Assembly: GCA_903906315.1 (NCBI GenBank)
Contig: CAIVJW010000132.1
Location: 1 to 64,000 of the forward strand
Reading direction: 5' to 3'
Source: an uncultured delta proteobacterium
GTDB lineage: Bacteria > Myxococcota_A > Polyangia > Polyangiales > Polyangiaceae
Length of the DNA stretch: 64,000 bases
This document shows, in pieces, positions 40,982 to 49,935 of the stretch. The notes under the pieces were generated by a model. That model saw only the letters and a list, made by a program, of their open reading frames with translations, was not told where the DNA came from and ran no database searches. The number at the start of each line of letters is the position of its first letter. Positions within the stretch are counted from its first letter, which is position 1. A program made the translations under genes and the position numbers.

Positions 40982-41224
40982 GTGGCGATCGAGCCCAAGC
41001 GCCACGAGGTCGGGCGGGTGCCACCCGGGCGCTTGTTCCGGTGCGGTGGCCTGAGCAACGCCAAGCAGGCGGACCCGTGCAAGTCGATCCACCTCGCATC
41101 GTGGCTGGGCCTGAGCGACGAAGAGACCCCCGGGCCGGCGGTGTACGCCAAGCGCGCGGGGCGCGTCGGCTTGTGGCTCGCCAACGGGCGAGCGATCGAC
41201 GCGGCGACCCTGAGCTACCAGTAG
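40982..41224 (+). CDS. Small hypothetical protein of the element, divergent
   Basis: An 80-residue frame with strong third-position GC from 40982 to the stop. This distinguishes it from the weaker upstream part of the same open frame. It contains FRCGGLSNAKQADPCKS and a C-terminal VYAKRAGRVGLWLANGRAID. No family is recognised. It is the only plus-strand gene I support inside the element. The start is uncertain. Confidence 0.4.
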   Translation: MAIEPKRHEVGRVPPGRLFRCGGLSNAKQADPCKSIHLASWLGLSDEETPGPAVYAKRAGRVGLWLANGRAIDAATLSYQ

Positions 41225-41273
41225 CGCCAGCGCCACGCCCTGACGCGCCCTACTCCCCGCGTGCGGCAAGCCG

Positions 41274-41564
41274 CTACTCGAGCGGAACCGGCGGCTCGCG
41301 CGTGACGAGCAGCACGAGCACGAAGGCGCCGTGGTCGACGTACCAGATCCACACGTTTTCGCCGGGCACGCGGCGCGTGAAGGCGCGCGCCACCGGGGGG
41401 ATCGCCGACTCGACGTCGCCCGCGCCCGGGAGCGTCTCGGCGGTCGTGAGGGCGCGCAGCACGGCGGCGACGCGACGGCCGGGGTCGGTCCCGGCGACCA
41501 CGCCGGCGGCGTCCAGGCTCGCGCGGAACCGGCGCCCGAACCTCAGCGTGCGAGGGTCGCCCAC
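41274..41564 (-). CDS. Possible RelE/ParE-like toxin
   Basis: A 96-residue basic protein. The N-terminus is a charged helix (FGRRFRASLDAAGV). The C-terminus has strands RVPGENVWIWYVDHGAFVLV and LLVTREPP, which recall the RelE/ParE beta-sheet with its final VLLTRxP. The start GTG overlaps the end of the preceding small acidic gene, an arrangement typical of toxin-antitoxin pairs. The family call is an inference from shape and context only. Confidence 0.45.
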   Translation of the reverse strand: MGDPRTLRFGRRFRASLDAAGVVAGTDPGRRVAAVLRALTTAETLPGAGDVESAIPPVARAFTRRVPGENVWIWYVDHGAFVLVLLVTREPPVPLE

Positions 41565-41773
41565 GGGTCGCCCTCGCCGGTTTCGAGCCACCGCACGACG
41601 GCGGCGCCGTCGACCGGATCGAGCTCGTCCAGGGCGTCGAGCGCGCGCGCCACGTCGGCGGCGAGCTCGGGCGGAAGCGCGGGCGCGCCCTGCTCGAGCC
41701 GTTCGGCCAGGCCGCGGAGCGCCTTCGCCTGCTCGGCCGCCGTCGTCGGAATGCGCCTCGCCGCGTCGCCCAT
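41543..41773 (-). CDS. Possible antitoxin partner
   Basis: A 76-residue acidic helical protein (GLAERLEQGAPALPPELAAD and ALDALDELDPVDGAAVVRWL) that ends 22 bases into the following basic gene. Size, charge and overlap fit an antitoxin encoded ahead of its toxin. No DNA-binding motif is certain. The ATG at 41773 is preferred to an upstream TTG. Confidence 0.45.
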   Translation of the reverse strand: MGDAARRIPTTAAEQAKALRGLAERLEQGAPALPPELAADVARALDALDELDPVDGAAVVRWLETGEGDPWATLAR

Positions 41774-41826
41774 GCCCGAAGCATGCGCCGCCGCGGGGGT
41801 GGCGTGCAACGGGCGGCGCGCCGGGA

Positions 41827-41859
41827 GGGTGGCTACCTGGCGGCCACCCGAACGCCCGA
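41827..41859. repeat. Hairpin-forming direct repeat, copy 1
   Basis: A 33-base unit with GGGTGGC and GCCACCC arms around a nine-base loop, followed by GAACGCCCGA. It differs at one base from the copy at 41894-41926. Confidence 0.85.
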
Positions 41860-41893
41860 AATCGCGCTGTGTTGGCCGCGTTTCTCGCGTTTG

Positions 41894-41926
41894 GGGTGGC
41901 TACCTGGGGGCCACCCGAACGCCCGA
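41894..41926. repeat. Hairpin-forming direct repeat, copy 2
   Basis: The second copy of the 33-base unit, same orientation, 67 bases from the first, with one base difference in the loop. The pair resembles REP/iteron-type sites. Confidence 0.85.
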
Positions 41927-41933
41927 GCCGCCC

Positions 41934-41960
41934 CGATGCGTTCCACGGTGGAACGCATCG
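41934..41960. repeat. Perfect 27-base palindrome
   Basis: CGATGCGTTCCAC and its exact reverse complement are separated by a single G. It lies eight bases after the second direct repeat, between two element genes. It fits a site for a dimeric protein such as a repressor, partition or resolution protein. No T-run follows, so it is not a simple terminator. Confidence 0.85.
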
Positions 41961-41991
41961 ACGGGCAACGGCGCCGCCCGCTCGCGCCCGA

Positions 41992-42270
41992 TCAGATCGG
42001 GGTGATCCACCCGCCCGCCCGCGGCCAGCCGCGCGCGCCGGACCGTGCCCCCCACGCGGTCCGCACGAGCGTGCGCACGTTGTTCTCGAACCGCGTCACG
42101 TCGACGTACGCGGGGACCGTCGGAAGCCCGAGCTGGCGCGCCAGCACGTTCGCGGTCGTGCCCTCCGTTCGGGCGGTCGTGAGGGCCGCTTGGATGGTGT
42201 CGATCGCATGTCCAAGCGGGCGCATCGGGGCGATGGGGGCGCGCCCCGCGTCAGCCTCGCCGCGGTTCAT
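41992..42270 (-). CDS. Small hypothetical protein of the element
   Basis: A 92-residue protein whose ATG overlaps the stop of the upstream excisionase-like gene (ATGA). The middle is helical with TANVLARQLGLPTVPAYVDV, possibly a small nucleic-acid-binding fold, and the end is Trp/Gly/Arg-rich. No known family. Confidence 0.6.
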   Translation of the reverse strand: MNRGEADAGRAPIAPMRPLGHAIDTIQAALTTARTEGTTANVLARQLGLPTVPAYVDVTRFENNVRTLVRTAWGARSGARGWPRAGGWITPI

Positions 42271-42698
42271 CGCGCACCCCCTGTCCTGCGCATCGGCACG
42301 CCAGCGCGGGCGAGCAGCGCGTCGCGGTCGGCGTCGTTCTTCGGCGGCCCGGCGGCGTCGTTCGCGGGTTTCGCGTCACGCCGGCGCGTCGAGCCCTCGA
42401 TCGCGCGCTCACATTCCGACCACAGGGCCGCGACCTCGCGTCCGATCTTGAACGTCGGGAAGAGGCCGGCGCGGGCGCGGTCGTGGAACGCGCGGGCGCT
42501 CCCCCACGGGTTGCGCTTCGCCGTGGCGTACCTCGGCGCCGTGCTCGGCGCGGGCGCGGCGGCCTGCCCGGATTCGAGCACGTCCGCCACCGCGACGAGC
42601 GCCGCGGCCTGTGCGCGGAGCGTCGCGGCCAGCGCAGCGTTGGGGACTTCGACCGCCTTCCGCGCGGCCTCGACCGGATCGATCGGTTCGGGTACCAT
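42267..42698 (-). CDS. Excisionase-like DNA-binding protein
   Basis: A 143-residue protein. The part NPWGSARAFHDRARAGLFPTFKIGREVAALW (residues about 63-93, written in full here only as NPWGSARAFHDRAR and FPTFKIGREV) matches the winged-helix pattern of excisionase/MerR-type proteins, in which a short helix is followed by the wing with Gly-Arg. The N-terminus is helical, and the C-terminus is Arg/Asp-rich and disordered. GGAG lies nine bases upstream of the ATG. In this context it may control integration direction or element gene expression. Confidence 0.6.
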   Translation of the reverse strand: MVPEPIDPVEAARKAVEVPNAALAATLRAQAAALVAVADVLESGQAAAPAPSTAPRYATAKRNPWGSARAFHDRARAGLFPTFKIGREVAALWSECERAIEGSTRRRDAKPANDAAGPPKNDADRDALLARAGVPMRRTGGAR

Positions 42699-42785
42699 CG
42701 TCTCGTTCTCCGTCGGCCGTCTCGGGGTGAGCTCCCGGGGCGGCCGTTCCCTTTCGGGCGTGCCGCCGCGCAGCCGTTCAAGGGG

Positions 42786-43022
42786 TCACGCCGCGCGCGT
42801 GGGCTCCGCGGCGTCGAGGCGGGCGAGGCGCGTCGAGGCGCACTCGGCGGTCTGTCGCAGTACGGGCAGGCCGGAGCCGAGGCGCGCCAGCGTGACGCGC
42901 GCGATGCCCAGCGCGGTGGCGGCGTCCTTCTCGCCGACGCGGGCGACGAGCGCGGCCAGGCGGTCCCGGTCGGCGGGGTCGAGCGTGGCGGACGGGAGGG
43001 GGCGGCGGGTGGCGTTACTCAT
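42786..43022 (-). CDS. Small helix-turn-helix protein
   Basis: A 78-residue protein. LAALVARVGEKDAATALGIA followed by RVTLARLGSGLPVLRQTA reads as a helix-turn-helix (GEKDAATALGIARVTLARL), similar to short LacI/Xre-like element regulators. The ATG at 43022 begins the protein proper. Two GCGAACGA octamers exactly 20 bases apart lie just upstream and may be its own operator. Confidence 0.6.
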   Translation of the reverse strand: MSNATRRPLPSATLDPADRDRLAALVARVGEKDAATALGIARVTLARLGSGLPVLRQTAECASTRLARLDAAEPTRAA

Positions 43023-43042
43023 GCCGCCGAACCAAACACACG

Positions 43043-43070
43043 GCGAACGAACGCGCCGACGCGCGAACGA
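43043..43070. promoter_or_regulatory. Paired octamer repeats, candidate operator
   Basis: GCGAACGA occurs at 43043-43050 and 43063-43070, 20 bases apart (about two helix turns), directly upstream of the small HTH gene. The second copy is also part of the near-palindrome GCGAACGATTCGC. Confidence 0.4.
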
Positions 43071-43264
43071 TTCGCCGCGGGAACCAAGGGGATTCCTCGC
43101 GCCCGTGGTCGCGGCATGTCCTCGTGCGAGCGACGCCGCGCGCGGGTGCATCGGCCCGTCGTCGCGAGGAGTGACGGACTCGCGCGTGAGTCCTCGCCCC
43201 CCCGCGTCACTCCCGCGGCGTGCGCCTGCCACGCCGGCGGCACCACGCGCAAGGCCCCTGCCGC

Positions 43265-43615
43265 TCACGACTCCCCCCGCCGGCGGCGCTCGGCCGCGAG
43301 GTCGACGACGGGGCCGCCCTCGCCGAGCTCCCCGGTCAGACGCCCGAGCGCGTCGAGCGCCACCCGAGCCGCCCCGGCGTCGCCACCGGCGAGCGCCTCG
43401 GCTACGCAGTCCGCCAGGGCGCGCGCAAGCTTCGCCCGGGGGCCCCCGGGGGCCGGCGGAAGCGTCCGCCCATCGTCCGCCGAGTGAGGCGCCGCACCGC
43501 CAGGCGCCCCCGTGGCGTCCCCATCGCCCCCCGTGGCGTGCGCCTCCGTGGCGGAATCACGCGCGGCGCGTAACCACTTGATAGGATTCGAGTTCCGTCC
43601 ACCCCGCAGAAGCAT
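43265..43615 (-). CDS. Small hypothetical protein at the right end of the element
   Basis: A 116-residue frame. The likely ATG (43615) lies just outside the right attachment repeat, so the first residues (LLRGGRNSNPIKWL) are read from the att site. The C-terminus RAKLARALADCVAEALAGGD and VVDLAAERRRRGES is helical and basic, typical of short conserved element proteins. Because the start crosses the junction, expression may depend on integration, or the true start may be lost. Function unknown. Confidence 0.55.
   Translation of the reverse strand: MLLRGGRNSNPIKWLRAARDSATEAHATGGDGDATGAPGGAAPHSADDGRTLPPAPGGPRAKLARALADCVAEALAGGDAGAARVALDALGRLTGELGEGGPVVDLAAERRRRGES
43584..43607 (+). repeat. Right attachment site (attR)
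   Basis: A 24-base imperfect copy (22 matches) of the tRNA-Asp 3' end at 40131-40154. No tRNA can be folded around it. Confidence 0.8.
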
Positions 43616-43820
43616 CGAGCCGTAAGCGCCGCCCCTGGGCGATTCGTGAAAGCGAGTCTCCGGGGGCGTCGTCGTTCCATGGCTCGCCATGCCGGTCGGT
43701 CGGCCGTCGCCCGTCGCGAACGCAAGAGGAGGCTCGAGCCCCGCGGCAGTTGCGCGCGGGGGTGCGTCACGTACCTTCGAGCCTCGCGCGGGGCTGCTAC
43801 CTCGCCGTCACGGAGATCGC

Positions 43821-45947
43821 GTGCGCGAGGCCCTGGAGCGGTTCGTCGTCGTCCCCACCCCGCCCATCGAGCCGGGGAACTACCGGACGTACGTCGCGTT
43901 CAACGTCGGAGCCCTCGCGGCTTGCGGCATTCACCTCTGCATCTTGCCGCTCTTCTGGTGGCTCGGCGCCACGGAGCTCCTGTGGCTCAACCTCGGGAGC
44001 CAGCTCGCGTACCTCGGGGCGCTCGTCGCCAACCGCCGCGGACACCACGCGACGATGATGGCGATCTGCCTGCTCGAGCTCTCCGTTCACCAGGCCGCAT
44101 GCGTCCACTACCTCGGCTGGGCGACCGGCTTTCAGTACTACCTGCTCGTCTACCCGGCGTTCGCGCTGCTGCTGCCCGGTCGACGGCTCGCCCTCCAGCT
44201 CTCGCTGCACGCGGTCGCGATGGGGGCGTTTCTCGGCATCTACACCTGGTCGCTCGCGCACGAGCCCGTCCACCGGATCGCGCCGGGCGTCGCGGCCGTC
44301 GTGTCGTACTTCAACATCGTCGGCCTGTTCACGCTGCTCGGCCTCTTCGGGTGGAACTTCCGCCAGGCGGCCGACGCGGCGGAGGCGCGCCTGGCCGTGA
44401 CCGAGCGCAAGCTCGCCGACGACCGGCTGATGTTGCTCAAGGCCGCGGTCGCCGCGGCGCAGGACATCATCGTCATCACCGACGAGCGCGGCGACATCGA
44501 GTTCGTCAACCGGGCGTTCGCGACCGCGACCGGTCACGCGGAGTCGGAGGTCCTCGGGCGCAACATCAGCCTCGTGTACTCCGGTCGGCACCCGCCCGAG
44601 TTCATCGACGAGATGTGGCAGACGCTGCGCGCGGGGCGCAGCTGGTCCGGCCGCTTCGTCAACCGGCGCAAGAGCGGCGAGCTCTACACCGAGGCCGCGA
44701 CCATCACGCCCATCCGAGACGACGCGGGCGCGATCCGGCACTACCTGTCGATCAAGCAGGACATCACCGAGGCGGAGCGCGCCGAGGAGCGGCTCGCCGA
44801 GACCGAGGAGCAGCTCCGCCAGGCGAAGAAGATGGAAGCGATCGGCACGCTCGCGGGCGGCATCGCGCACGACTTCAACAACGTGCTCACCGTGATCCTC
44901 GGCTACGCGGCGGCGCTCAAGGAGACTCTGCCCGAGAGCGACGAGAGGCTCGAGGACCTCGAGGAGATCGAGCGAGCCGGCGAGCGCGCTGCGGCGCTCA
45001 CGCGCCAGCTGCTCGCGTACAGCCGCAGGCAGGTACTTTCCCCGCAGCTGCTCGACCCGAACCGCGTCGTCCGCGAGATCGAGCGCCTGCTGCGGCGGTC
45101 GGTGTCCGAGCGCGTCGAGCTCGCCCTGCGGCTTTCGCCTTCCGTGCGGCATGTGGTCGCGGACGAGGCGCAGCTCGGTCAGGTGCTGCTCAACCTGGCG
45201 GTGAACGCGAACGACGCGATGCCGAACGGCGGCCTCCTCGTGGTGGGGACCGACGGCGCCGCGCTCGCCGAGCCGACGGTCCTCGGCCAGTTCACCGTGC
45301 CGGCGGGCGACTACGTCGTGCTGTCGGTGAGCGACACGGGCGAGGGCATCGCGCCCGAGGCGATGGCCCGCATCTTCGAGCCGTTCTTCACGACCAAGGC
45401 GTTCGGCAAGGGCACGGGGCTCGGGCTCGCGACGGTCTACGGGATCGTCGCGCAGTCGGAAGGGCACCTGTCGGTCGAGAGCCGGCTCGGGGTGGGCACC
45501 ACGTTCAAGGTGTTCCTCCCCGCGAGGGAGGCGCGGGCCGTCGAGAGCCTCCCGGTCCAGGCGCCCGAGCGGCCGCGCGGAGTCGAGACCATCCTGCTCG
45601 TCGAGGACGACCCCGCCGTGCGCGCCGTCGCCCGGCGGACCCTGCGCTCGTGCGGCTATCGGGTCGTCGAGGCGAGCGACGGGCGCGAGGCCGTGGACCT
45701 CCTCGCGTCGAGCCGCGAGCACGTGGAGCTGCTCGTCACGGACGTGATGATGCCCGGGATCGACGGCCCATCGCTGGCTCAGGAGCTGATCGGGCAGTAC
45801 CCCGACCTCGCCGTGATCTTCATGTCGGGGTACCCCGGCGAGGTGATCGCGAAGCACGGGCGCTTCGTGCCCGGAGAGAACTTCCTGTCCAAGCCGTTCT
45901 CCGCGGACGCCCTGGCCGCGCTCGTGCGCAAGGTGCTCGACTCCTGA
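43821..45947 (+). CDS. Hybrid histidine kinase (membrane, PAS, HisKA, HATPase, receiver)
   Basis: A 708-residue protein. About six membrane helices occupy residues 30-195. A PAS domain follows (about 215-330) with [20 protein letters not shown]. The dimerisation helix has the phospho-His in [13 protein letters not shown] (His350). The ATPase has [16 protein letters not shown] and [13 protein letters not shown]-terminal receiver carries the acceptor Asp641 in [11 protein letters not shown] and Lys in LSKPFS. A possible output by phosphotransfer is unassigned. The GTG at 43821 has GGAG six bases upstream. It begins about 210 bases beyond the integrated element. Confidence 0.94.
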   Translation: MREALERFVVVPTPPIEPGNYRTYVAFNVGALAACGIHLCILPLFWWLGATELLWLNLGSQLAYLGALVANRRGHHATMMAICLLELSVHQAACVHYLGWATGFQYYLLVYPAFALLLPGRRLALQLSLHAVAMGAFLGIYTWSLAHEPVHRIAPGVAAVVSYFNIVGLFTLLGLFGWNFRQAADAAEARLAVTERKLADDRLMLLKAAVAAAQDIIVITDERGDIEFVNRAFATATGHAESEVLGRNISLVYSGRHPPEFIDEMWQTLRAGRSWSGRFVNRRKSGELYTEAATITPIRDDAGAIRHYLSIKQDITEAERAEERLAETEEQLRQAKKMEAIGTLAGGIAHDFNNVLTVILGYAAALKETLPESDERLEDLEEIERAGERAAALTRQLLAYSRRQVLSPQLLDPNRVVREIERLLRRSVSERVELALRLSPSVRHVVADEAQLGQVLLNLAVNANDAMPNGGLLVVGTDGAALAEPTVLGQFTVPAGDYVVLSVSDTGEGIAPEAMARIFEPFFTTKAFGKGTGLGLATVYGIVAQSEGHLSVESRLGVGTTFKVFLPAREARAVESLPVQAPERPRGVETILLVEDDPAVRAVARRTLRSCGYRVVEASDGREAVDLLASSREHVELLVTDVMMPGIDGPSLAQELIGQYPDLAVIFMSGYPGEVIAKHGRFVPGENFLSKPFSADALAALVRKVLDS

Positions 45948-46030
45948 GGCCGGGCGATCCGGGCGATCTCGATCGCTCCGGGCCCGCGGTCGTGGCGCCA
46001 CGCGCCGCCGTCCCGTAGTGTCGCGCGGCC

Positions 46031-48571
46031 ATGACCACGGAGACGGACTACCCCCTCGGCCGCCGCCTGCCCGCGCGCGGCGCGAGCGACGACGAGATCC
46101 TCGAGCGCTTCCTCGACTACGTCGGCGAGCGCGGGCTCGACCTCTACCCCGCGCAGGAGGAGGCGCTGCTCGAGATCATCGCGGGCAAGAACGTCATCCT
46201 CGGGACGCCGACCGGATCGGGCAAGTCGCTCGTCGCGGCGGCGATGCACTTCGCCGCGATGGCGAGGGGGCAGCGATCGATCTACACCGCGCCGATCAAG
46301 GCGCTCGTCAACGAGAAGTTCTTCGCGCTGTGCCGGGAGTTCGGGCCGGATCGCGTCGGCATGCTGACGGGCGACGCCGCGGTGAACCGGGGCGCGCCGA
46401 TCCTCTGCTGCACGGCCGAGATCCTCGCCAACGTGGCGCTGCGCGAGGGGGCCTCGGCCGACCTCGACTGCGTGATCATGGACGAGTTTCACTACTACGC
46501 GGACCGCGATCGCGGCGTCGCGTGGCAGCTCCCCCTGCTCGCGATGCCGCAGGCGACCTTCCTGATCATGTCGGCGACGCTCGGGCCGGTCGACTTCTTC
46601 GAGCGCACGCTCACGGGGCTGAACGGCAAGCCGACCGCGGTGGTCCGATCGCTCGAGCGGCCGGTCCCTCTCGACTTCGAGTACCGCGAGACGGCGCTCT
46701 ACGAGACGGTCGCGCACCTCGTGAAGATCGGGCGCGCGCCCATCTACGTCGTGGGCTTCACGCAGCGCGCCGCCGCCGAGGAGGCGCAGAACCTCATGAG
46801 CACCGATTTCTCCACGAAGGAGGAGAAGCGATCCATCCACGAGGCGCTCGACGGCGTGCGGTTCGCGAGCCCGTACGGCAAGGAGGTGCAGCGCTTCGTG
46901 CGCCACGGCATCGGCCTGCACCACGCGGGCCTGCTGCCGAAGTACCGCCTGCTCGTCGAGAAGCTCGCGCAGCGCGGGCTGCTCAAGGTCATCTGCGGGA
47001 CGGACACGCTCGGCGTCGGGGTGAACATCCCCATCCGCACGGTGCTGTTCACCAAGCTCTGCAAGTTCGACGGCGAGAAGACGTCGATCCTGAGCGTGCG
47101 CGACTTCCAGCAGATCAGCGGGCGCGCGGGGCGAAAGGGCTTCGACGATCGCGGCACCATCGTCGTGCAGGCGCCCGAGCACGTCATCGAGAACCTGAAG
47201 CTCGAGACCAAGGCGGGCGTCGACCCGGCCAAGAAGAAGAAGATCGTGCGCAAGAAGCCGCCGGAGAAGGGCTACGTGCACTGGGACCGCACGACCTTCG
47301 ACCGGCTCACCTCGGCGCTGCCCGAGCCCCTCGTGTCGCGGTTCTCGGTGTCGCACGGGATGCTGCTCAACGTGCTGTCGCGGCTGACCGGCGGCTGCGG
47401 CGCGATGAAGCGGCTCATCAAGAGCTGCCACGACACGAAGCACCAGAAGAAGCAGCACGTCCGCACCGCGTTCGCGATGTTCAAGTCGCTGCTGGGCGCG
47501 GGCATCGTCTACGAGACCTTCGACGATACGACCGGCGCGCGCCGGTACAAGATCGACACCGAGCTGCAGGAGGACTTCTCGCTCAACCACGCGCTGTCGC
47601 TCTATCTCGTCGACACGATCGAGAAGCTGCAGCGCGACGAGAACCCCGACTACGCGCTCGATCTGCTCTCGATGGTCGAGTCCATCCTCGACAACCCGGA
47701 GCTCGTCCTGATGCGGCAGCTCGACCGGCTCAAGACGATCAAGATGGGCGAGATGAAGGCGGCCGGCGTCGAGTACGACGAGCGGATCGCCACGCTCGAG
47801 AAGATGGACTACCCGAAGCCGAACGCGGAGTTCATCTACCTCACGTTCAACGAGTTCTCCGCGAAGCACCCGTGGGTCGGCCAGGAGAACATCCGGCCGA
47901 AGGCGGTCGCTCGCGAGATGTTCGAGAAGTACATGGGGTTCGGCGAGTACGTGCGCGAGTACGGGCTCGAGCGCGCCGAGGGGCTGCTGCTCCGGTACCT
48001 CTCGGACGTCTACAAGACGCTCACGCAGTCGGTGCCCGAGGCCGACCGGACCGATGAGGTCGACGAGATGCTCGTCTACTTCCGCGCCCTCGTGCGCGGG
48101 GTCGACTCGAGCCTCATCGACGAGTGGGAGGCGATGCGCACCGGGCGCGCGCGCCCGCCGCGAGAGGACGAGGCCGAGGCGCCGCCCGCGCCGACGGATC
48201 TCACGACGGACGTTCGCGGCTTCACCGTGCTCGTGCGAAACGAGGTGTTCCGCCTCCTGCGCGCGCTGTCGCTGCGGGACTTCGGCGCGGCCGCGGAGAT
48301 CGTGGCGGAGGGCGGCGAGCCCTGGGCGGCCGACGCGATCGAGGCCGCGCTCGCGCCGTTCTGGGACGAGCACTCGGCCATCCGCACCGACCCGAAGGCG
48401 CGCGTGCCGGCGAACACGCGCGTCGAGGCCGGGGAGTCCGCCTGGCACGTGCAGCAGATCGTGCTCGACCCGGAGGGGCACGACGACTGGTTCGTCGAGG
48501 TTGCGATCGACCTCGAGCGCGCGCGAGCGGCGGGCCGACCGGTGCTGGGGCTGGTCCGCATCGGCGCCTGA
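46031..48571 (+). CDS. Ski2-like DEAD/DEAH-box helicase with DUF3516
   Basis: An 846-residue superfamily 2 helicase. Walker A is GTPTGSGKS (from residue 58), motif II is DEFH (Asp151), SAT is present in MSATLGP, and motif VI is [12 protein letters not shown]. This core resembles Ski2/Mtr4-type RNA helicases. The C-terminal half matches DUF3516, seen in bacterial members of this group. It probably unwinds RNA or RNA-DNA hybrids. A TAGTGT box lies ten bases before the ATG. It is transcribed with or after the hybrid kinase but is probably independent. Confidence 0.93.
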   Translation: MTTETDYPLGRRLPARGASDDEILERFLDYVGERGLDLYPAQEEALLEIIAGKNVILGTPTGSGKSLVAAAMHFAAMARGQRSIYTAPIKALVNEKFFALCREFGPDRVGMLTGDAAVNRGAPILCCTAEILANVALREGASADLDCVIMDEFHYYADRDRGVAWQLPLLAMPQATFLIMSATLGPVDFFERTLTGLNGKPTAVVRSLERPVPLDFEYRETALYETVAHLVKIGRAPIYVVGFTQRAAAEEAQNLMSTDFSTKEEKRSIHEALDGVRFASPYGKEVQRFVRHGIGLHHAGLLPKYRLLVEKLAQRGLLKVICGTDTLGVGVNIPIRTVLFTKLCKFDGEKTSILSVRDFQQISGRAGRKGFDDRGTIVVQAPEHVIENLKLETKAGVDPAKKKKIVRKKPPEKGYVHWDRTTFDRLTSALPEPLVSRFSVSHGMLLNVLSRLTGGCGAMKRLIKSCHDTKHQKKQHVRTAFAMFKSLLGAGIVYETFDDTTGARRYKIDTELQEDFSLNHALSLYLVDTIEKLQRDENPDYALDLLSMVESILDNPELVLMRQLDRLKTIKMGEMKAAGVEYDERIATLEKMDYPKPNAEFIYLTFNEFSAKHPWVGQENIRPKAVAREMFEKYMGFGEYVREYGLERAEGLLLRYLSDVYKTLTQSVPEADRTDEVDEMLVYFRALVRGVDSSLIDEWEAMRTGRARPPREDEAEAPPAPTDLTTDVRGFTVLVRNEVFRLLRALSLRDFGAAAEIVAEGGEPWAADAIEAALAPFWDEHSAIRTDPKARVPANTRVEAGESAWHVQQIVLDPEGHDDWFVEVAIDLERARAAGRPVLGLVRIGA

Positions 48572-48668
48572 CGCCCGCCCCCTCGAAGCCGCGGGCCGCT
48601 TCTGATAGGTGTCTCGCTTTCGCCGCGGAGGCCGGTCCATCCGCGCGCGCTCGACCGGAGCTCCCTCG

Positions 48669-49097
48669 ATGCCCAGCCCTCTTCGCTTCCCGCTTCGCGC
48701 CGCGATCGTCGCGCTGATCTCCAGCGCCATGCCCCTCGTGGGGTGCGGCTCCGACACCGACGGCACGTCGGGCACGGCCGCCGCGGACGCGAGCGACGGC
48801 CGCTACCACCCGGCGGGCAACGGCAAGGCGATGACGGAGCAGGACGCCTGCGCGGCGCTGTCGAACGCGCGGCAGGCGCGGGGAAAGGACCTGGCCTGCT
48901 CGGCCACCGTGCGGCCGTGCCCGACGTTCCTCCGCGCTCAGTTTCCGGGGAACGATTGCGCGCAGTACGACGAGGGCACCGTGACGGGGTGCGTCGCGTA
49001 CTACGCCGGCAAGTCGTCGTGCGAGGCGCTCGCGGCGGCCGTCTCCGACTGCGCGGTGTCTCCGATCGCGGGCACCCACTCGGACGGGTGCCAGTAG
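48669..49097 (+). CDS. Secreted Cys-rich lipoprotein
   Basis: A 142-residue protein with a signal peptide ending LVGC (lipobox) and six or more Cys residues in the mature part, probably disulfide-bonded. No domain is recognised. The ATG at 48669 has GGAG eight bases upstream, so it is chosen over an upstream in-frame GTG. Confidence 0.8.
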   Translation: MPSPLRFPLRAAIVALISSAMPLVGCGSDTDGTSGTAAADASDGRYHPAGNGKAMTEQDACAALSNARQARGKDLACSATVRPCPTFLRAQFPGNDCAQYDEGTVTGCVAYYAGKSSCEALAAAVSDCAVSPIAGTHSDGCQ

Positions 49098-49113
49098 CGC
49101 GAACGCGGAGCGG

Positions 49114-49842
49114 CTACCTCGGGGCCGGTTCGGCCTTCGCGCCGGCCTCGGCGCGCGTGCGCATCGCGGCCACACCGTTCGCCGAGCCGTCGAGGTTCTC
49201 GTCGTTGATGAGGCCGTCGGGCAGCGGGATCTTCGGGTGCAGGAAGACCTCGAGCGACAGCTCGGTCTTGGCGGCGTCGAGCTTCTTCAGCCTCCAGGTG
49301 GCCTGGAAGTCGCGCACGTTGCCCTCGAGGAAGCGGGTCGCGTACGTCTCGGTGTCGTCCACCATCGAGGGCTTCGGGACGTCGACGCGGGCCCACATGT
49401 GCACGGCCCCGTGGAGCGCCTCGACCTCCATGTACACGTCGCGGCCGCCGGTCGGTGTGCGACCGAGGACGCGGCAGTTCGAGTAGTGCGGCATGAACTC
49501 CGGGTAGTGCGGGAAGCCGAGCATGACCTCGCGCACGCGCTCGATCGGCGCGTTCACCGTGACGGTCGAGCGGCCGTGGACGAGCGCCGACCCGCCGCCG
49601 ACGGGGACCGGGACGGTCGCGACGCCCGGCGGGCGATCCGGGTCGTCGTCGTGCTTGGCGGCCTCCGGGGCGACGTTGCCCTTGGCGGTGGCGTTCGCGG
49701 CGCTGGCGGCGGCCGGCGCGGACGGGGCCGCCGTCGGGGTCGGCGCCGAGACGTTGGCGGCGGGCGCCCCGCACGCGGCGGCGCCCAGGGCGAACGCGAG
49801 GGCCGCGCAGCGCGCGACGGGAGCGGAGAGCACTTCGATCAT
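49114..49842 (-). CDS. SRPBCC/polyketide-cyclase-like lipoprotein
   Basis: A 242-residue protein. The signal peptide has the lipobox AAAC, followed by a long Ala/Pro-rich linker (about 50 residues). The C-terminal domain reads as a START/SRPBCC fold (VNAPIERVREVMLGFPHYPE, then MEVEALHGAVHMWARVDVPK), as in coenzyme Q-binding COQ10-like proteins that hold a hydrophobic ligand. A periplasmic or outer-membrane ligand-binding role is likely. It is convergent with the lipoprotein gene at 48669. Confidence 0.82.
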   Translation of the reverse strand: MIEVLSAPVARCAALAFALGAAACGAPAANVSAPTPTAAPSAPAAASAANATAKGNVAPEAAKHDDDPDRPPGVATVPVPVGGGSALVHGRSTVTVNAPIERVREVMLGFPHYPEFMPHYSNCRVLGRTPTGGRDVYMEVEALHGAVHMWARVDVPKPSMVDDTETYATRFLEGNVRDFQATWRLKKLDAAKTELSLEVFLHPKIPLPDGLINDENLDGSANGVAAMRTRAEAGAKAEPAPR

Positions 49843-49935
49843 CGGAGAAGAGTGTAGTCGGAGCGGCTGGCGACGCCACTTCGCGGCACGTATCGGACGC
49901 GGCGATCACACGCGGGATCGTGGCGTCGCGAGCGG

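Noticed and set aside
41934-41960. The 27-base palindrome as a transcription terminator
   Set aside because: Neither strand has a T-run after the stem, and the one-base centre leaves no stable loop in RNA.
43584-43607. A second, partial tRNA-Asp gene
   Set aside because: Only the T-arm/acceptor 3' strand is present; no D-arm or anticodon arm can be folded upstream. It is an attachment-site copy.
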